Below are positions 33,713-41,087 of a DNA stretch of 60,014 bases, in pieces. A program made the translations under genes and the position numbers. Position 1 is the first letter of the stretch. Every line of letters begins with the position of its first letter. The notes under the pieces were generated by a model. The model was given only the letters and a program-made list of their open reading frames with translations, did not search any database and was not told the DNA's origin. This DNA comes from Bordetella petrii (GTDB lineage Bacteria; Pseudomonadota; Gammaproteobacteria; Burkholderiales; Burkholderiaceae_B). Location: assembly GCA_017745595.1 (NCBI GenBank), contig WMBV01000009.1, forward strand, positions 1 through 60,014. Reading direction: 5' to 3'.

Positions 33713-34405
33713 ATGACTGTTTTACCTTTCCAGGCCGTCCTGTTCGACTGCGATGGCGTGCTGGTCGATTCGGAACCCATTACGGCGCGCGTGCTGGCGA
33801 CCATGCTGGGCGAGCTGGGTTGGCCGCTTACGCCCGATGATGCGCTGCGCATTTTCGTCGGCAAGACGGTCCAAGACGAAGCCCCGCTGATCCAGTCCCG
33901 CACCGGCTTTACCGTGACCGAGGAATGGCTGGCGGAATTCCGTGCGCGGCGCAACCAGGCCCTGGACGAAGACCTGCAGCCCATTGCCGGGGCGGCGCAA
34001 GCGGTGCAGGCCTTGCACGAGACGCTGGGCGGCCGCATCGCGGTGGCTTCGGGCGCCGACCTGCCCAAGATCGAGCTGCAGCTGCGCAAGATCGGCGTCT
34101 ACGAGTACTTCGCGGGGCGATTCTTCAGCGGCCAGGTCACGCCGCGCAATAAGCCCGCGCCCGATGTCTATCTGGCGGCGGCCAATGCGCTGGGCGTGGC
34201 GCCCGAGCGGTGCGCGGTGGTCGAAGACACCGTCACCGGCGCCACCGCCGGCGTGGCGGCGGGCGCCACCGTGTTCGGCTACAGCCCGGGCGGCCCGGGC
34301 CATGACAGCACCCAGGCCCTGCTGCGCGTCGGCGCGCTCCAGGTCTTCCACGATATGCGCGACCTGCCTGCCCTGCTGGCGCAGGCGGGCCAGGCCGTGG
34401 CCTGA
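33713..34405 (+). CDS. HAD-superfamily phosphatase (Gph/YcjU-like)
   Basis: 230 residues from ATG 33713. Motif I is FDCDGVLVDSEP (nucleophile and acid/base aspartates), motif II is in IAVASGAD, motif III is the lysine in NKPAPDVY, and motif IV is VVEDTVTGATAG. The helical cap is of the C1 type found in phosphoglycolate phosphatase and beta-phosphoglucomutase relatives. The likely role is dephosphorylation of a small sugar phosphate or phosphoglycolate; the substrate is unresolved. A TACACT -10-like hexamer lies about 40 bases upstream. It converges on secG with a shared hairpin between. Confidence 0.9.
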   Translation: MTVLPFQAVLFDCDGVLVDSEPITARVLATMLGELGWPLTPDDALRIFVGKTVQDEAPLIQSRTGFTVTEEWLAEFRARRNQALDEDLQPIAGAAQAVQALHETLGGRIAVASGADLPKIELQLRKIGVYEYFAGRFFSGQVTPRNKPAPDVYLAAANALGVAPERCAVVEDTVTGATAGVAAGATVFGYSPGGPGHDSTQALLRVGALQVFHDMRDLPALLAQAGQAVA

Positions 34406-34431
34406 TCGCCCCGCGATAAATCAGCCGCATT

Positions 34432-34466
34432 AAAAAAACCCGCAGGGCCTGGCGGCGCTGCGGGTT
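34432..34466 (-). terminator. Rho-independent terminator after secG
   Basis: Arms AACCCGCAG (34437-34445) and CTGCGGGTT (34458-34466) form a nine-base stem, followed on the minus strand by a T-tract (complement of 34432-34438). It ends the tpiA-secG transcript and separates it from the convergent HAD gene. Confidence 0.85.
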
Positions 34467-34497
34467 TCGGGAACGATATCGGCCGGACGGCGCGGCG

Positions 34498-35025
34498 TTA
34501 CTGGGCCGGCTTGGGCGCTTCGGGCTGGGCGGGCGCGGCCGGTTGTTCGGCCGGCTTTTCGGCAGGCGGCTGCGCGGCCGGAGCGGCAGGCACGTCGGCC
34601 GGCGGGGTTTCGGATTGCGGCTGGGCGGCGGGGGCCGGCGCCTGGGGCACCGAAGCATCCGGCTGGGCCGGGGCGGTTTGCGGCACCGCGGCGCCGCCGT
34701 TGCCGGCGCCCGGCACTTGCGGCACCGAACGGTCGGCCGGAATGTCTTGCATGACGCCCGAGTCCATCGCGCCCGAGGACGACGAGCCTTTGTGGCTGAC
34801 GTAGGCCAGGCCCAGGGTGCTGGCGAAAAACACGACCGCCGCCCACTTGGTGGTGCGCGACAGGAAGTTGGCCGCCCCGGTGGCGCCGAACAGGCTGCCG
34901 GCAGAACCGCTGCCGAACGCCGAGCCCATGTCGGCGCCCTTGCCCTGCTGCAGCAGGACCAGGACGATGATCGCCAGGGCGGACAGCACCTGTACGACCA
35001 GCAAAAGAGTAAGGGTCATAGACAT
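34498..35025 (-). CDS. secG: Preprotein translocase subunit SecG
   Basis: 175 residues. Two transmembrane helices at residues ~4-25 and ~58-75 flank the family motif LLQQGKGADMGSAFGSG, and FGATGAANFLSRTTKW precedes the second helix. SecG joins SecY and SecE in the inner-membrane channel. The last ~80 residues form a Pro/Ala/Gln-rich low-complexity tail well beyond the ~110 residues of E. coli SecG; such tails are known in betaproteobacteria. It begins 18 bases after tpiA on the same strand with a GGAG site six bases before the ATG. Confidence 0.95.
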   Translation of the reverse strand: MSMTLTLLLVVQVLSALAIIVLVLLQQGKGADMGSAFGSGSAGSLFGATGAANFLSRTTKWAAVVFFASTLGLAYVSHKGSSSSGAMDSGVMQDIPADRSVPQVPGAGNGGAAVPQTAPAQPDASVPQAPAPAAQPQSETPPADVPAAPAAQPPAEKPAEQPAAPAQPEAPKPAQ

Positions 35026-35043
35026 TGAAGACTCCGGGGAAAC

Positions 35044-35790
<747 letters not shown>

Positions 35791-35888
35791 GGCGCAACAC
35801 AATATGGGGGCGGCCCGGACGAAATCCGGGTCAAACCAAAGATTGTATCCTGTTTACCCGGAAATACGCTGCCCCCCGGGCGCCACTG

Positions 35889-36866
35889 TTACACCGTCAG
35901 GATGATCTTGCCGATGTTTTCGCCGGATTCCATCATGGCATGCGCCGCGGCCGCCTGTTCCAGCGGGAACGTGGCATGCACGATGGGCTTGATGGTGCCC
36001 TGCTCGAGCAGGGGCCATACGCGCTGGCGCAGGGCCTGGGCAATGGCGCCCTTGAAGGCCACCGGGCGCGGGCGCAGGGTGGAACCGGTAAGGGTCAGGC
36101 GGCGGCGCAGGATCTGGTTGCAGTCGATCTCGGCGCGTGCCCCGCCTAGCAGGGCGATGACCACGATGCGGCCGTCGTCGGCCAGGCATTTCATGTTGCG
36201 GTTGATATATTCGCCCGCCACCATGTCCAGGATCACATTGACGCCCTTGCCGCCGGTGGCGTCGCGCACTTCTTGCACGAAGTCTTGCGTTTTGTAGTTG
36301 ATGCCGCGGGCGGCCCCCAGCGCTTCGACCGCGCGGGCGCGCTCGTCGCTGCCCACGGTGGCGTACACGGTGTTGCCCATGGCGCGGGCCAGCTGGATGG
36401 CCGTGGTGCCGATGCCGCTGGCGCCGCCGTGCACCAGCAGGGTTTCGCCGTCTTGCAGGGCGCCGCGGTCGAACACGTTGCTCCAGACCGTGAAATAGGT
36501 TTCGGGCAGGCCAGCGGCCTCGATTTCGGTCAGGCCCTTGGGAATCGGCAGACATTGCGCGGCCGGGGCCACGCAATATTCGGCATAGCCGCCGCCGGCC
36601 AGCAAGGCGCACACCCTGTCGCCCACCGCCAGGCCCGCCGAGGCGGCGTCGCCGCCGACGATCTCGCCGGCCACTTCCAGGCCCGGCAGGTCGGATGCCC
36701 CCGGAGGCGGCGCGTAGTTGCCCTTGCGCTGGAACACGTCGGGGCGGTTGATACCCGCCGCGGCGACCTTGATCAGCACTTCGCCCGCGCCGGGCTGGGG
36801 CATGGGGCGGTCGGCCGGCACCAGGACTTCGGGTCCGCCGGGTTGGGATATCTCTACAGCTCGCAT
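35889..36866 (-). CDS. NAD(P)H quinone oxidoreductase, zinc-free MDR family (PIG3-like)
   Basis: 325 residues. A GroES-like N-terminal domain (ISQPGGPEVLVPADRP) lacks the zinc-binding cysteines of alcohol dehydrogenases. The Rossmann domain has LLVHGGASGIGTTAIQLA and an NADPH-favouring RAVEALGAARGINYK region. PIG3/QorA-type enzymes reduce quinones or enones by one- or two-electron transfer. It lies about 100 bases upstream of tpiA on the same strand, a conserved position in related genomes, and just left of the tRNA-Ser gene. Confidence 0.92.
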   Translation of the reverse strand: MRAVEISQPGGPEVLVPADRPMPQPGAGEVLIKVAAAGINRPDVFQRKGNYAPPPGASDLPGLEVAGEIVGGDAASAGLAVGDRVCALLAGGGYAEYCVAPAAQCLPIPKGLTEIEAAGLPETYFTVWSNVFDRGALQDGETLLVHGGASGIGTTAIQLARAMGNTVYATVGSDERARAVEALGAARGINYKTQDFVQEVRDATGGKGVNVILDMVAGEYINRNMKCLADDGRIVVIALLGGARAEIDCNQILRRRLTLTGSTLRPRPVAFKGAIAQALRQRVWPLLEQGTIKPIVHATFPLEQAAAAHAMMESGENIGKIILTV

Positions 36867-36985
36867 GGCGTGCCTCCTCGATCAAATAGATTATTATGGC
36901 GCCCTTTACGGAAGTTCCAAACCCGCGGCGCGGTTCGCCCACGGTTCGGGCTTCCTGTCGCGGTACCATACCGTCGACACAAGAC

Positions 36986-37075
36986 GGAAGCGTGGCCGAG
37001 CGGTTGAAGGCACCGGTCTTGAAAACCGGCAAGGGTTTGCGCCCTTCGTGGGTTCGAATCCCACCGCTTCCGCCA
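36986..37075 (+). tRNA. tRNA-Ser (anticodon TGA)
   Basis: A 90-base gene with acceptor stem GGAAGCG/CGCTTCC, encoded CCA, a long variable arm and the T-loop GTTCGAATC. The anticodon loop CTTGAAA gives TGA, reading UCA/UCG. It is followed nine bases later by a tRNA-Leu gene, so both probably share a transcript. Confidence 0.96.
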
Positions 37076-37084
37076 GCCAGCCCC

Positions 37085-37169
37085 GCACCCATGGCGAAAT
37101 TGGTAGACGCAAGGGACTTAAAATCCCTCGCCGCAAGGCGTCCCGGTTCGATTCCGGGTGGGTGCACCA
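37085..37169 (+). tRNA. tRNA-Leu (anticodon TAA)
   Basis: An 85-base gene with acceptor stem GCACCCA/TGGGTGC, encoded CCA, a class II variable arm and the T-loop GTTCGATTC. The anticodon loop CTTAAAA gives TAA, reading UUA/UUG. Flanking sequence shows no integrated element, in contrast to tRNA-Leu(GAG). Confidence 0.96.
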
Positions 37170-37278
37170 GTCCCCCTCATTCATTACCGGCGATGCGCGC
37201 GCCACCGGGCACGCGGCTTGCTGTAGGCATGGACCTTTCACACGTTAAACGGCGGCTCGCCATTTTCCGGAGGCAACC

Positions 37279-37902
37279 ATGGCCAAGGCACACACCAGCA
37301 ATGAACAGCAAACCCACGACCTGCTTTATCAGGCGCTCGAGACCGAGATGGGGGGCATCAAGGTATACGAAGCGGCGATCGGCTGCGCCATCAACGATGA
37401 CCTGAAAGAAGAGTGGCAAGGCTACCTGGACGAAACGACCACGCACCGCCAGGTGCTGCTGACCGTATTCGAACAGTTGGGGCTGGCCCCCGATGCCAAG
37501 GTGCCGTCGCGCGAGATCGTGGCGCACCATGGGCGCTCGCTCGTGAAAGCCATCGAAATGGCCCGGGCGCAAGGCAATGCCGCGGCCGCGCAGCTGGTGG
37601 CGGCGGAATGCGTGGTGCTGGCCGAAACCAAAGACCATCAGAACTGGGAACTGATCGGCATGCTGGCCGAAAAGACCGGCGGCACCCAGGCCAAGGTGTT
37701 GAAGCAGGCGCACGATGCGGTGGAAAAAGACGAAGACCACCACCTGTATCACACCAAGGGCTGGACCCGCGAACTGTGGATCGAGGCGCTGGGGCTGCCG
37801 GCCGTGCTGCCGCCGCCCGAAGAAGTCAAGAAGGTCGAAACCGCCATCGGCGCCTCGCGTGCCGAGCAGGGGCGCGACGACATGCTGCGCGCCAAGCACT
37901 GA
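37279..37902 (+). CDS. Ferritin-like (rubrerythrin-fold) di-iron domain protein
   Basis: 207 residues, almost all helical. Glutamate and histidine pairs spaced as in ferritin-like four-helix bundles are visible (ETEMGGIKVYE, DETTTHRQ, AECVVLAETKDHQNWE, EKDEDHHLYH), giving an ExxH-type di-iron site candidate. Genes of this kind are annotated as ferritin-like or DUF892-related stress proteins; iron storage or peroxide handling is possible but unproven. A CGGAGG ribosome-binding site is well placed. It stands alone between the tRNA pair and the dedA gene. Confidence 0.7.
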   Translation: MAKAHTSNEQQTHDLLYQALETEMGGIKVYEAAIGCAINDDLKEEWQGYLDETTTHRQVLLTVFEQLGLAPDAKVPSREIVAHHGRSLVKAIEMARAQGNAAAAQLVAAECVVLAETKDHQNWELIGMLAEKTGGTQAKVLKQAHDAVEKDEDHHLYHTKGWTRELWIEALGLPAVLPPPEEVKKVETAIGASRAEQGRDDMLRAKH

Positions 37903-38011
37903 ACGCGCCGCCAGGGGCCGGGGATGCTTGCCAATATTTACAAGATCGGCCGCCCCGCCCTGCGGTAACATGGCCGGCGTCCCGCACCTTCTTTGAGTCC
38001 TCTTTTCCCGC

Positions 38012-38656
38012 ATGGATGTCTATCTTGAACGCGTCGGCCAGTTCATCCAGGCCAACCAGGACTGGGCCGGCCCGATCACTTTCGTGCTGACGCTGGGCGA
38101 ATCGCTGATCGTCCTGGGCCTGTTCATTCCCGCCACGGCATTGATGCTGCTGACCGGCGGGCTGATCGGCGCGGGCACGCTGTCGCCCTGGACCGTGCTG
38201 GCCTGGGGCATCGCCGGCGCCGTCGTGGGCGATGCCCTGTCGTACGGGCTGGGCCGCTGGCTGGGGCCCGGCCTGCTGCGCCGCTGGCCCTTCAATACGC
38301 AACGCACGGCGGTGGCCCGCGCGCGCCTGTTTTTCTACCGCTATGGTTTCGCTTCGGTGCTGATCGGGCGCTTTCTGGGGCCGATCCGCTCCACTATACC
38401 CACCGTGGCCGGCATCATGGGCATGGGCCATTCGCGCTTTCAAGTAGCCAATGTGGTGTCCGCGGTGATCTGGCTGCCGCTGATGCTGGCGCCCGGCTTC
38501 CTGACGGCCCGCAGCGTGGGGGCCATGCAGGGCAGCCAGCATATCGGCCTGATCGCCGGCACGGCGGCCTCGGTGTTGATCGGCTGCTGGCTGCTGGTGG
38601 CCTTCGTGCGCAAGCGCCGGCAGCCCGAAGGCGACCGGGCCGGACGGCGCCGCTGA
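38012..38656 (+). CDS. DedA-family membrane protein
   Basis: 214 residues with about five or six hydrophobic segments. The DedA hallmark RYGFASVLIGRFLGPIRS followed by PTVAGIMGM is present, as are the membrane acidic residues in TLGESLIVLG and GAVVGDALSYGLGRWLG. DedA proteins are half-transporters, now linked to undecaprenyl-phosphate or phospholipid flipping and to membrane stress tolerance. The C-terminus is strongly basic (RKRRQPEGDRAGRRR). The DUF2784 gene starts 14 bases downstream. Confidence 0.9.
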   Translation: MDVYLERVGQFIQANQDWAGPITFVLTLGESLIVLGLFIPATALMLLTGGLIGAGTLSPWTVLAWGIAGAVVGDALSYGLGRWLGPGLLRRWPFNTQRTAVARARLFFYRYGFASVLIGRFLGPIRSTIPTVAGIMGMGHSRFQVANVVSAVIWLPLMLAPGFLTARSVGAMQGSQHIGLIAGTAASVLIGCWLLVAFVRKRRQPEGDRAGRRR

Positions 38657-38670
38657 CGGCCGGTCTGGCC

Positions 38671-39057
38671 ATGATTTACCGTATCCTCGCCGAACTGGTT
38701 TTGCTGGCCCACGCCGCTTTCATACTGTTCGCGGTGCTGGGTGGCCTGCTGGTGCTGTGGAAACGCCGGGTCATGCCCTGGCACCTGGCGGCGCTGGCCT
38801 GGGGTGCGGCCATCATGGGCGGGGGCTGGATCTGTCCGTTGACCCCGCTGGAAAACCACTTTCGCCACTTGGCCGGCGCCGCGGGCTATATGGGTGGGTT
38901 CATCGAACATTATGTGTTCGGGCTGATCTACCCGGAAGGGTTGACGCGAAAGATACAGATCGCTCTCGCGGGCGCCCTGATTGCGACCAATATGGTGATT
39001 TACACGATCGTGTACCGACGCTGCTGGCGCAGCCGCGGACGACGTCCGGGTCTTTGA
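38671..39057 (+). CDS. DUF2784 membrane protein
   Basis: 128 residues with four membrane segments; the pattern LLAHAAFILFAVLGGLLVLW, then WGAAIMGGGWICPLTPLEN and FIEHYV is diagnostic of DUF2784. The function is unknown for the family; conserved Asn, His and Cys in the second half of the membrane part suggest a redox or metal-linked role, which is speculation. It is probably cotranscribed with dedA. It is convergent with the last gene of the VgrG operon, with a 41-base gap and no clear terminator. Confidence 0.88.
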   Translation: MIYRILAELVLLAHAAFILFAVLGGLLVLWKRRVMPWHLAALAWGAAIMGGGWICPLTPLENHFRHLAGAAGYMGGFIEHYVFGLIYPEGLTRKIQIALAGALIATNMVIYTIVYRRCWRSRGRRPGL

Positions 39058-39098
39058 TAGGCGAAACTCTGTGGCGAGCCTGGGCTGGCGCGGCCAGC

Positions 39099-39617
39099 TC
39101 ACCGCCAGCGCCAGCGGAACTGCAACCCGGGCCGCAAACGCGAATAGGCTTCCATATGATCAATCATCGCCAGCTTCAGCTTCGGGTCATATTTGATTGG
39201 CACCGTGGCCCCCACCTTGAGCCAAGCCTCGGCGTTCGGCGTAACGAGTTGCTCGATATATGTCTCGTGCCCCTCTGACACGCCAGGGATAGGCAGGACT
39301 TCCACTTTCAATTGAAGCCAGTAGGCCACCGCCCGCTTGCCCATATGGCGCCCCCCGACATTCGCCACTTCCAGCACCCGGGCGGTCGCGACCTGGCCAC
39401 GCTTGGAAATTCGCTCGGTCAGGTTATCGACGGCCAACGTCCGCATCTGGAACGAGATGATACTTCCCAAGAAGCATCCCGCCCAGGTATTGAAAATGAG
39501 CTTATGGCCAAAAAACCCATTGACGAAAATAAAAAGCAGCACAAATCCGGTAAAAACGATTAACGCCACCGCCATAAGCAGGTAACCAAGAATCGTGGTT
39601 AACCGATAATAGGCCAT
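39099..39617 (-). CDS. Membrane protein of the VgrG operon, unknown function
   Basis: 172 residues from ATG 39617. Two hydrophobic segments (GYLLMAVALIVFTGFVLLFIFV and WAGCFLGSIISFQM) occupy the first 65 residues; the rest is a soluble beta-rich domain (RVLEVANVGGR, LKVEVLPIPG, TVPIKYDPKLKLAMID) reminiscent of DUF3592-like proteins that present a small beta domain next to the membrane. It is the last gene of the eight-gene operon, 39 bases after the previous gene. As a membrane protein at the end of an effector operon it could be an immunity protein, but nothing proves this. Confidence 0.7.
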   Translation of the reverse strand: MAYYRLTTILGYLLMAVALIVFTGFVLLFIFVNGFFGHKLIFNTWAGCFLGSIISFQMRTLAVDNLTERISKRGQVATARVLEVANVGGRHMGKRAVAYWLQLKVEVLPIPGVSEGHETYIEQLVTPNAEAWLKVGATVPIKYDPKLKLAMIDHMEAYSRLRPGLQFRWRWR

Positions 39618-39656
39618 AAGCGAAAGCAATTACTATTCTTTTGATCCCCTTTTATT

Positions 39657-40025
39657 TCACATCGAAAAAACCCACATCAACGTCTGATCGATCCCGTCGG
39701 TAATACCCACATCATTCCAAATATTCTGTATTGTCAAGCATAGCCAACGAATGACATTCGCTCCGCACGCAATCACAGTAGACGGGAAAAGAGCGACAGT
39801 GGTGCCAACCATGAACAGCGTGCTCGTCAAGACCCCTACCACCGCCGACGGCGAGTCCACGGTGAATGGCCCCACGGAACAAAGCGTCTGGGCCGGCATG
39901 TTCTTGATAAACAACGATGGAGTCGGCAGCCGCATGCGGCTCAGCATCCGGTTCACCGACGGGCCGGTCGCATACGGCCCTAGCGCAGTGCTACGGCCTT
40001 TACCCCCACATCCCATTGCTGGCAT
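39657..40025 (-). CDS. Small Gly/Pro-rich protein in the PAAR position of the VgrG operon
   Basis: 122 residues; ATG 40025 has an AGGAG site seven bases upstream. The first half is rich in Gly, Ser and Pro (MPAMGCGGKGRSTALGPYATGP) with evenly spaced turns; the second half is hydrophobic. DUF2169-containing operons usually carry a small PAAR or DUF4150 spike-tip protein at this spot, and the turn-rich pattern would suit one, but I cannot align the PAAR motif itself. The call is therefore positional. The gene is 18 bases downstream of the pentapeptide-repeat gene. Confidence 0.6.
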   Translation of the reverse strand: MPAMGCGGKGRSTALGPYATGPSVNRMLSRMRLPTPSLFIKNMPAQTLCSVGPFTVDSPSAVVGVLTSTLFMVGTTVALFPSTVIACGANVIRWLCLTIQNIWNDVGITDGIDQTLMWVFSM

Positions 40026-40043
40026 GGCAATCTCCTAAAATAT

Positions 40044-41087
40044 TCACGCACTCCACAATTCGGCTTCAAACAGTTCGTGATCGCGTTCGATCGCGCCCAC
40101 ACGACGCTTGATTTCTTCCGAATCAACGATTGCCCGGTGAAACCGGGTGCTATTCAAAGTGATTTTTTCCAGGTTGCACTCCTTCAGGCCGGCATACGAT
40201 AAGTCAGAATATTGCATATCGCTGCCAAGAAAACGACAGCGCTCGAAAGATGTTCGATTGAATACACTCATGCTCAGATCGGCACCGGTAAAATCGCTTT
40301 TTTGCACTAGGGCGCCGTTCCACAGGCTCTGTTTGATGGTCGCGCTGCCGAATAACGCACCTTCGATTTCAGCGTTGATAAAAATACCGCTACTCACGTC
40401 GGCCTTCGTAAAGCTTACGTTCTCGATTTTGGCATCGCTGAAATTGCACATTTCCATTTGACACTCTGAAAAACCCACGTTTTTGAGGATAGTGTCATTG
40501 AACTGCACTCCCGATAGATCCTGTCCGGAAAAATCCCGCCCGGACAAATCGCAGCCGGACAAGGCCACATTTTTCATGATTGCGCGTTCGAATATTGTTT
40601 CGCGCAAATCGAGTTCGTGAAAAAGCGACGAAGACAGGTCCGTTCCGCTGAAATCCGTGCGTGCAAGGCAAGTGTCGAATACATTGATGTGGCGCATATC
40701 GAGATCACGCAATACCGCATCAGTGGCATCGCAATCGGAAATGCCGATTTTCTTGGCCTGGCAGTCGCGCATGATCGTGCCCAGCAACTTGCATTCGTCG
40801 AAATCCACCTCCGACAAGTCACAGCCATCGAAGACTGCCTTGTCAAGCCGGCAAGTGGAAAATTCTGTGTGGGTCAAGTCCGAGCCGGCGAACTTGGCTC
40901 CGATGAAATTGCATTCGATGAACAGGCATTCGTGCATGGTGCAATTCAGGAAGCGGACTCCTGAAAAATCGGCATGATCGAAAACCAGGCCAGCCAGAGC
41001 ATCGTTTTCGAAGACTTCGCCGCGCAAATCCAGGTGGGCAAGCCGCTCCAGCGCATGTGCATTTTTCAGCACGTAGTCTTTACTCAT
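40044..41087 (-). CDS. Pentapeptide-repeat protein
   Basis: 347 residues made almost wholly of pentapeptide repeats of the A(D/N)LXX type, for example FAGSDLTHTEFSTCRLDKAVF and SGRDFSGQDLSGVQF, running from about residue 20 to 320. Such repeats fold into a right-handed quadrilateral beta-helix. Many repeats here are Cys- or Phe-centred, so the helix core is less regular than in McbG/Qnr-type proteins. Its start overlaps the stop of the DUF2169-pentapeptide gene in ATGA, so production is coupled to it. In VgrG operons these proteins are thought to help load or extend the secreted complex; that is inference. Confidence 0.88.
   Translation of the reverse strand: MSKDYVLKNAHALERLAHLDLRGEVFENDALAGLVFDHADFSGVRFLNCTMHECLFIECNFIGAKFAGSDLTHTEFSTCRLDKAVFDGCDLSEVDFDECKLLGTIMRDCQAKKIGISDCDATDAVLRDLDMRHINVFDTCLARTDFSGTDLSSSLFHELDLRETIFERAIMKNVALSGCDLSGRDFSGQDLSGVQFNDTILKNVGFSECQMEMCNFSDAKIENVSFTKADVSSGIFINAEIEGALFGSATIKQSLWNGALVQKSDFTGADLSMSVFNRTSFERCRFLGSDMQYSDLSYAGLKECNLEKITLNSTRFHRAIVDSEEIKRRVGAIERDHELFEAELWSA

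Noticed and set aside
33417-33716. Plus-strand frame containing CRRRDSNSHSF at tRNA-Leu(GAG)
   Set aside because: It is antisense to the tRNA-Leu gene and has no independent start signals.
36906-37241. Minus-strand frame across the tRNA pair
   Set aside because: It reads through both tRNA genes in antisense; the EAVGFEPTKG-type peptide it contains is a known artefact of tRNA antisense translation.
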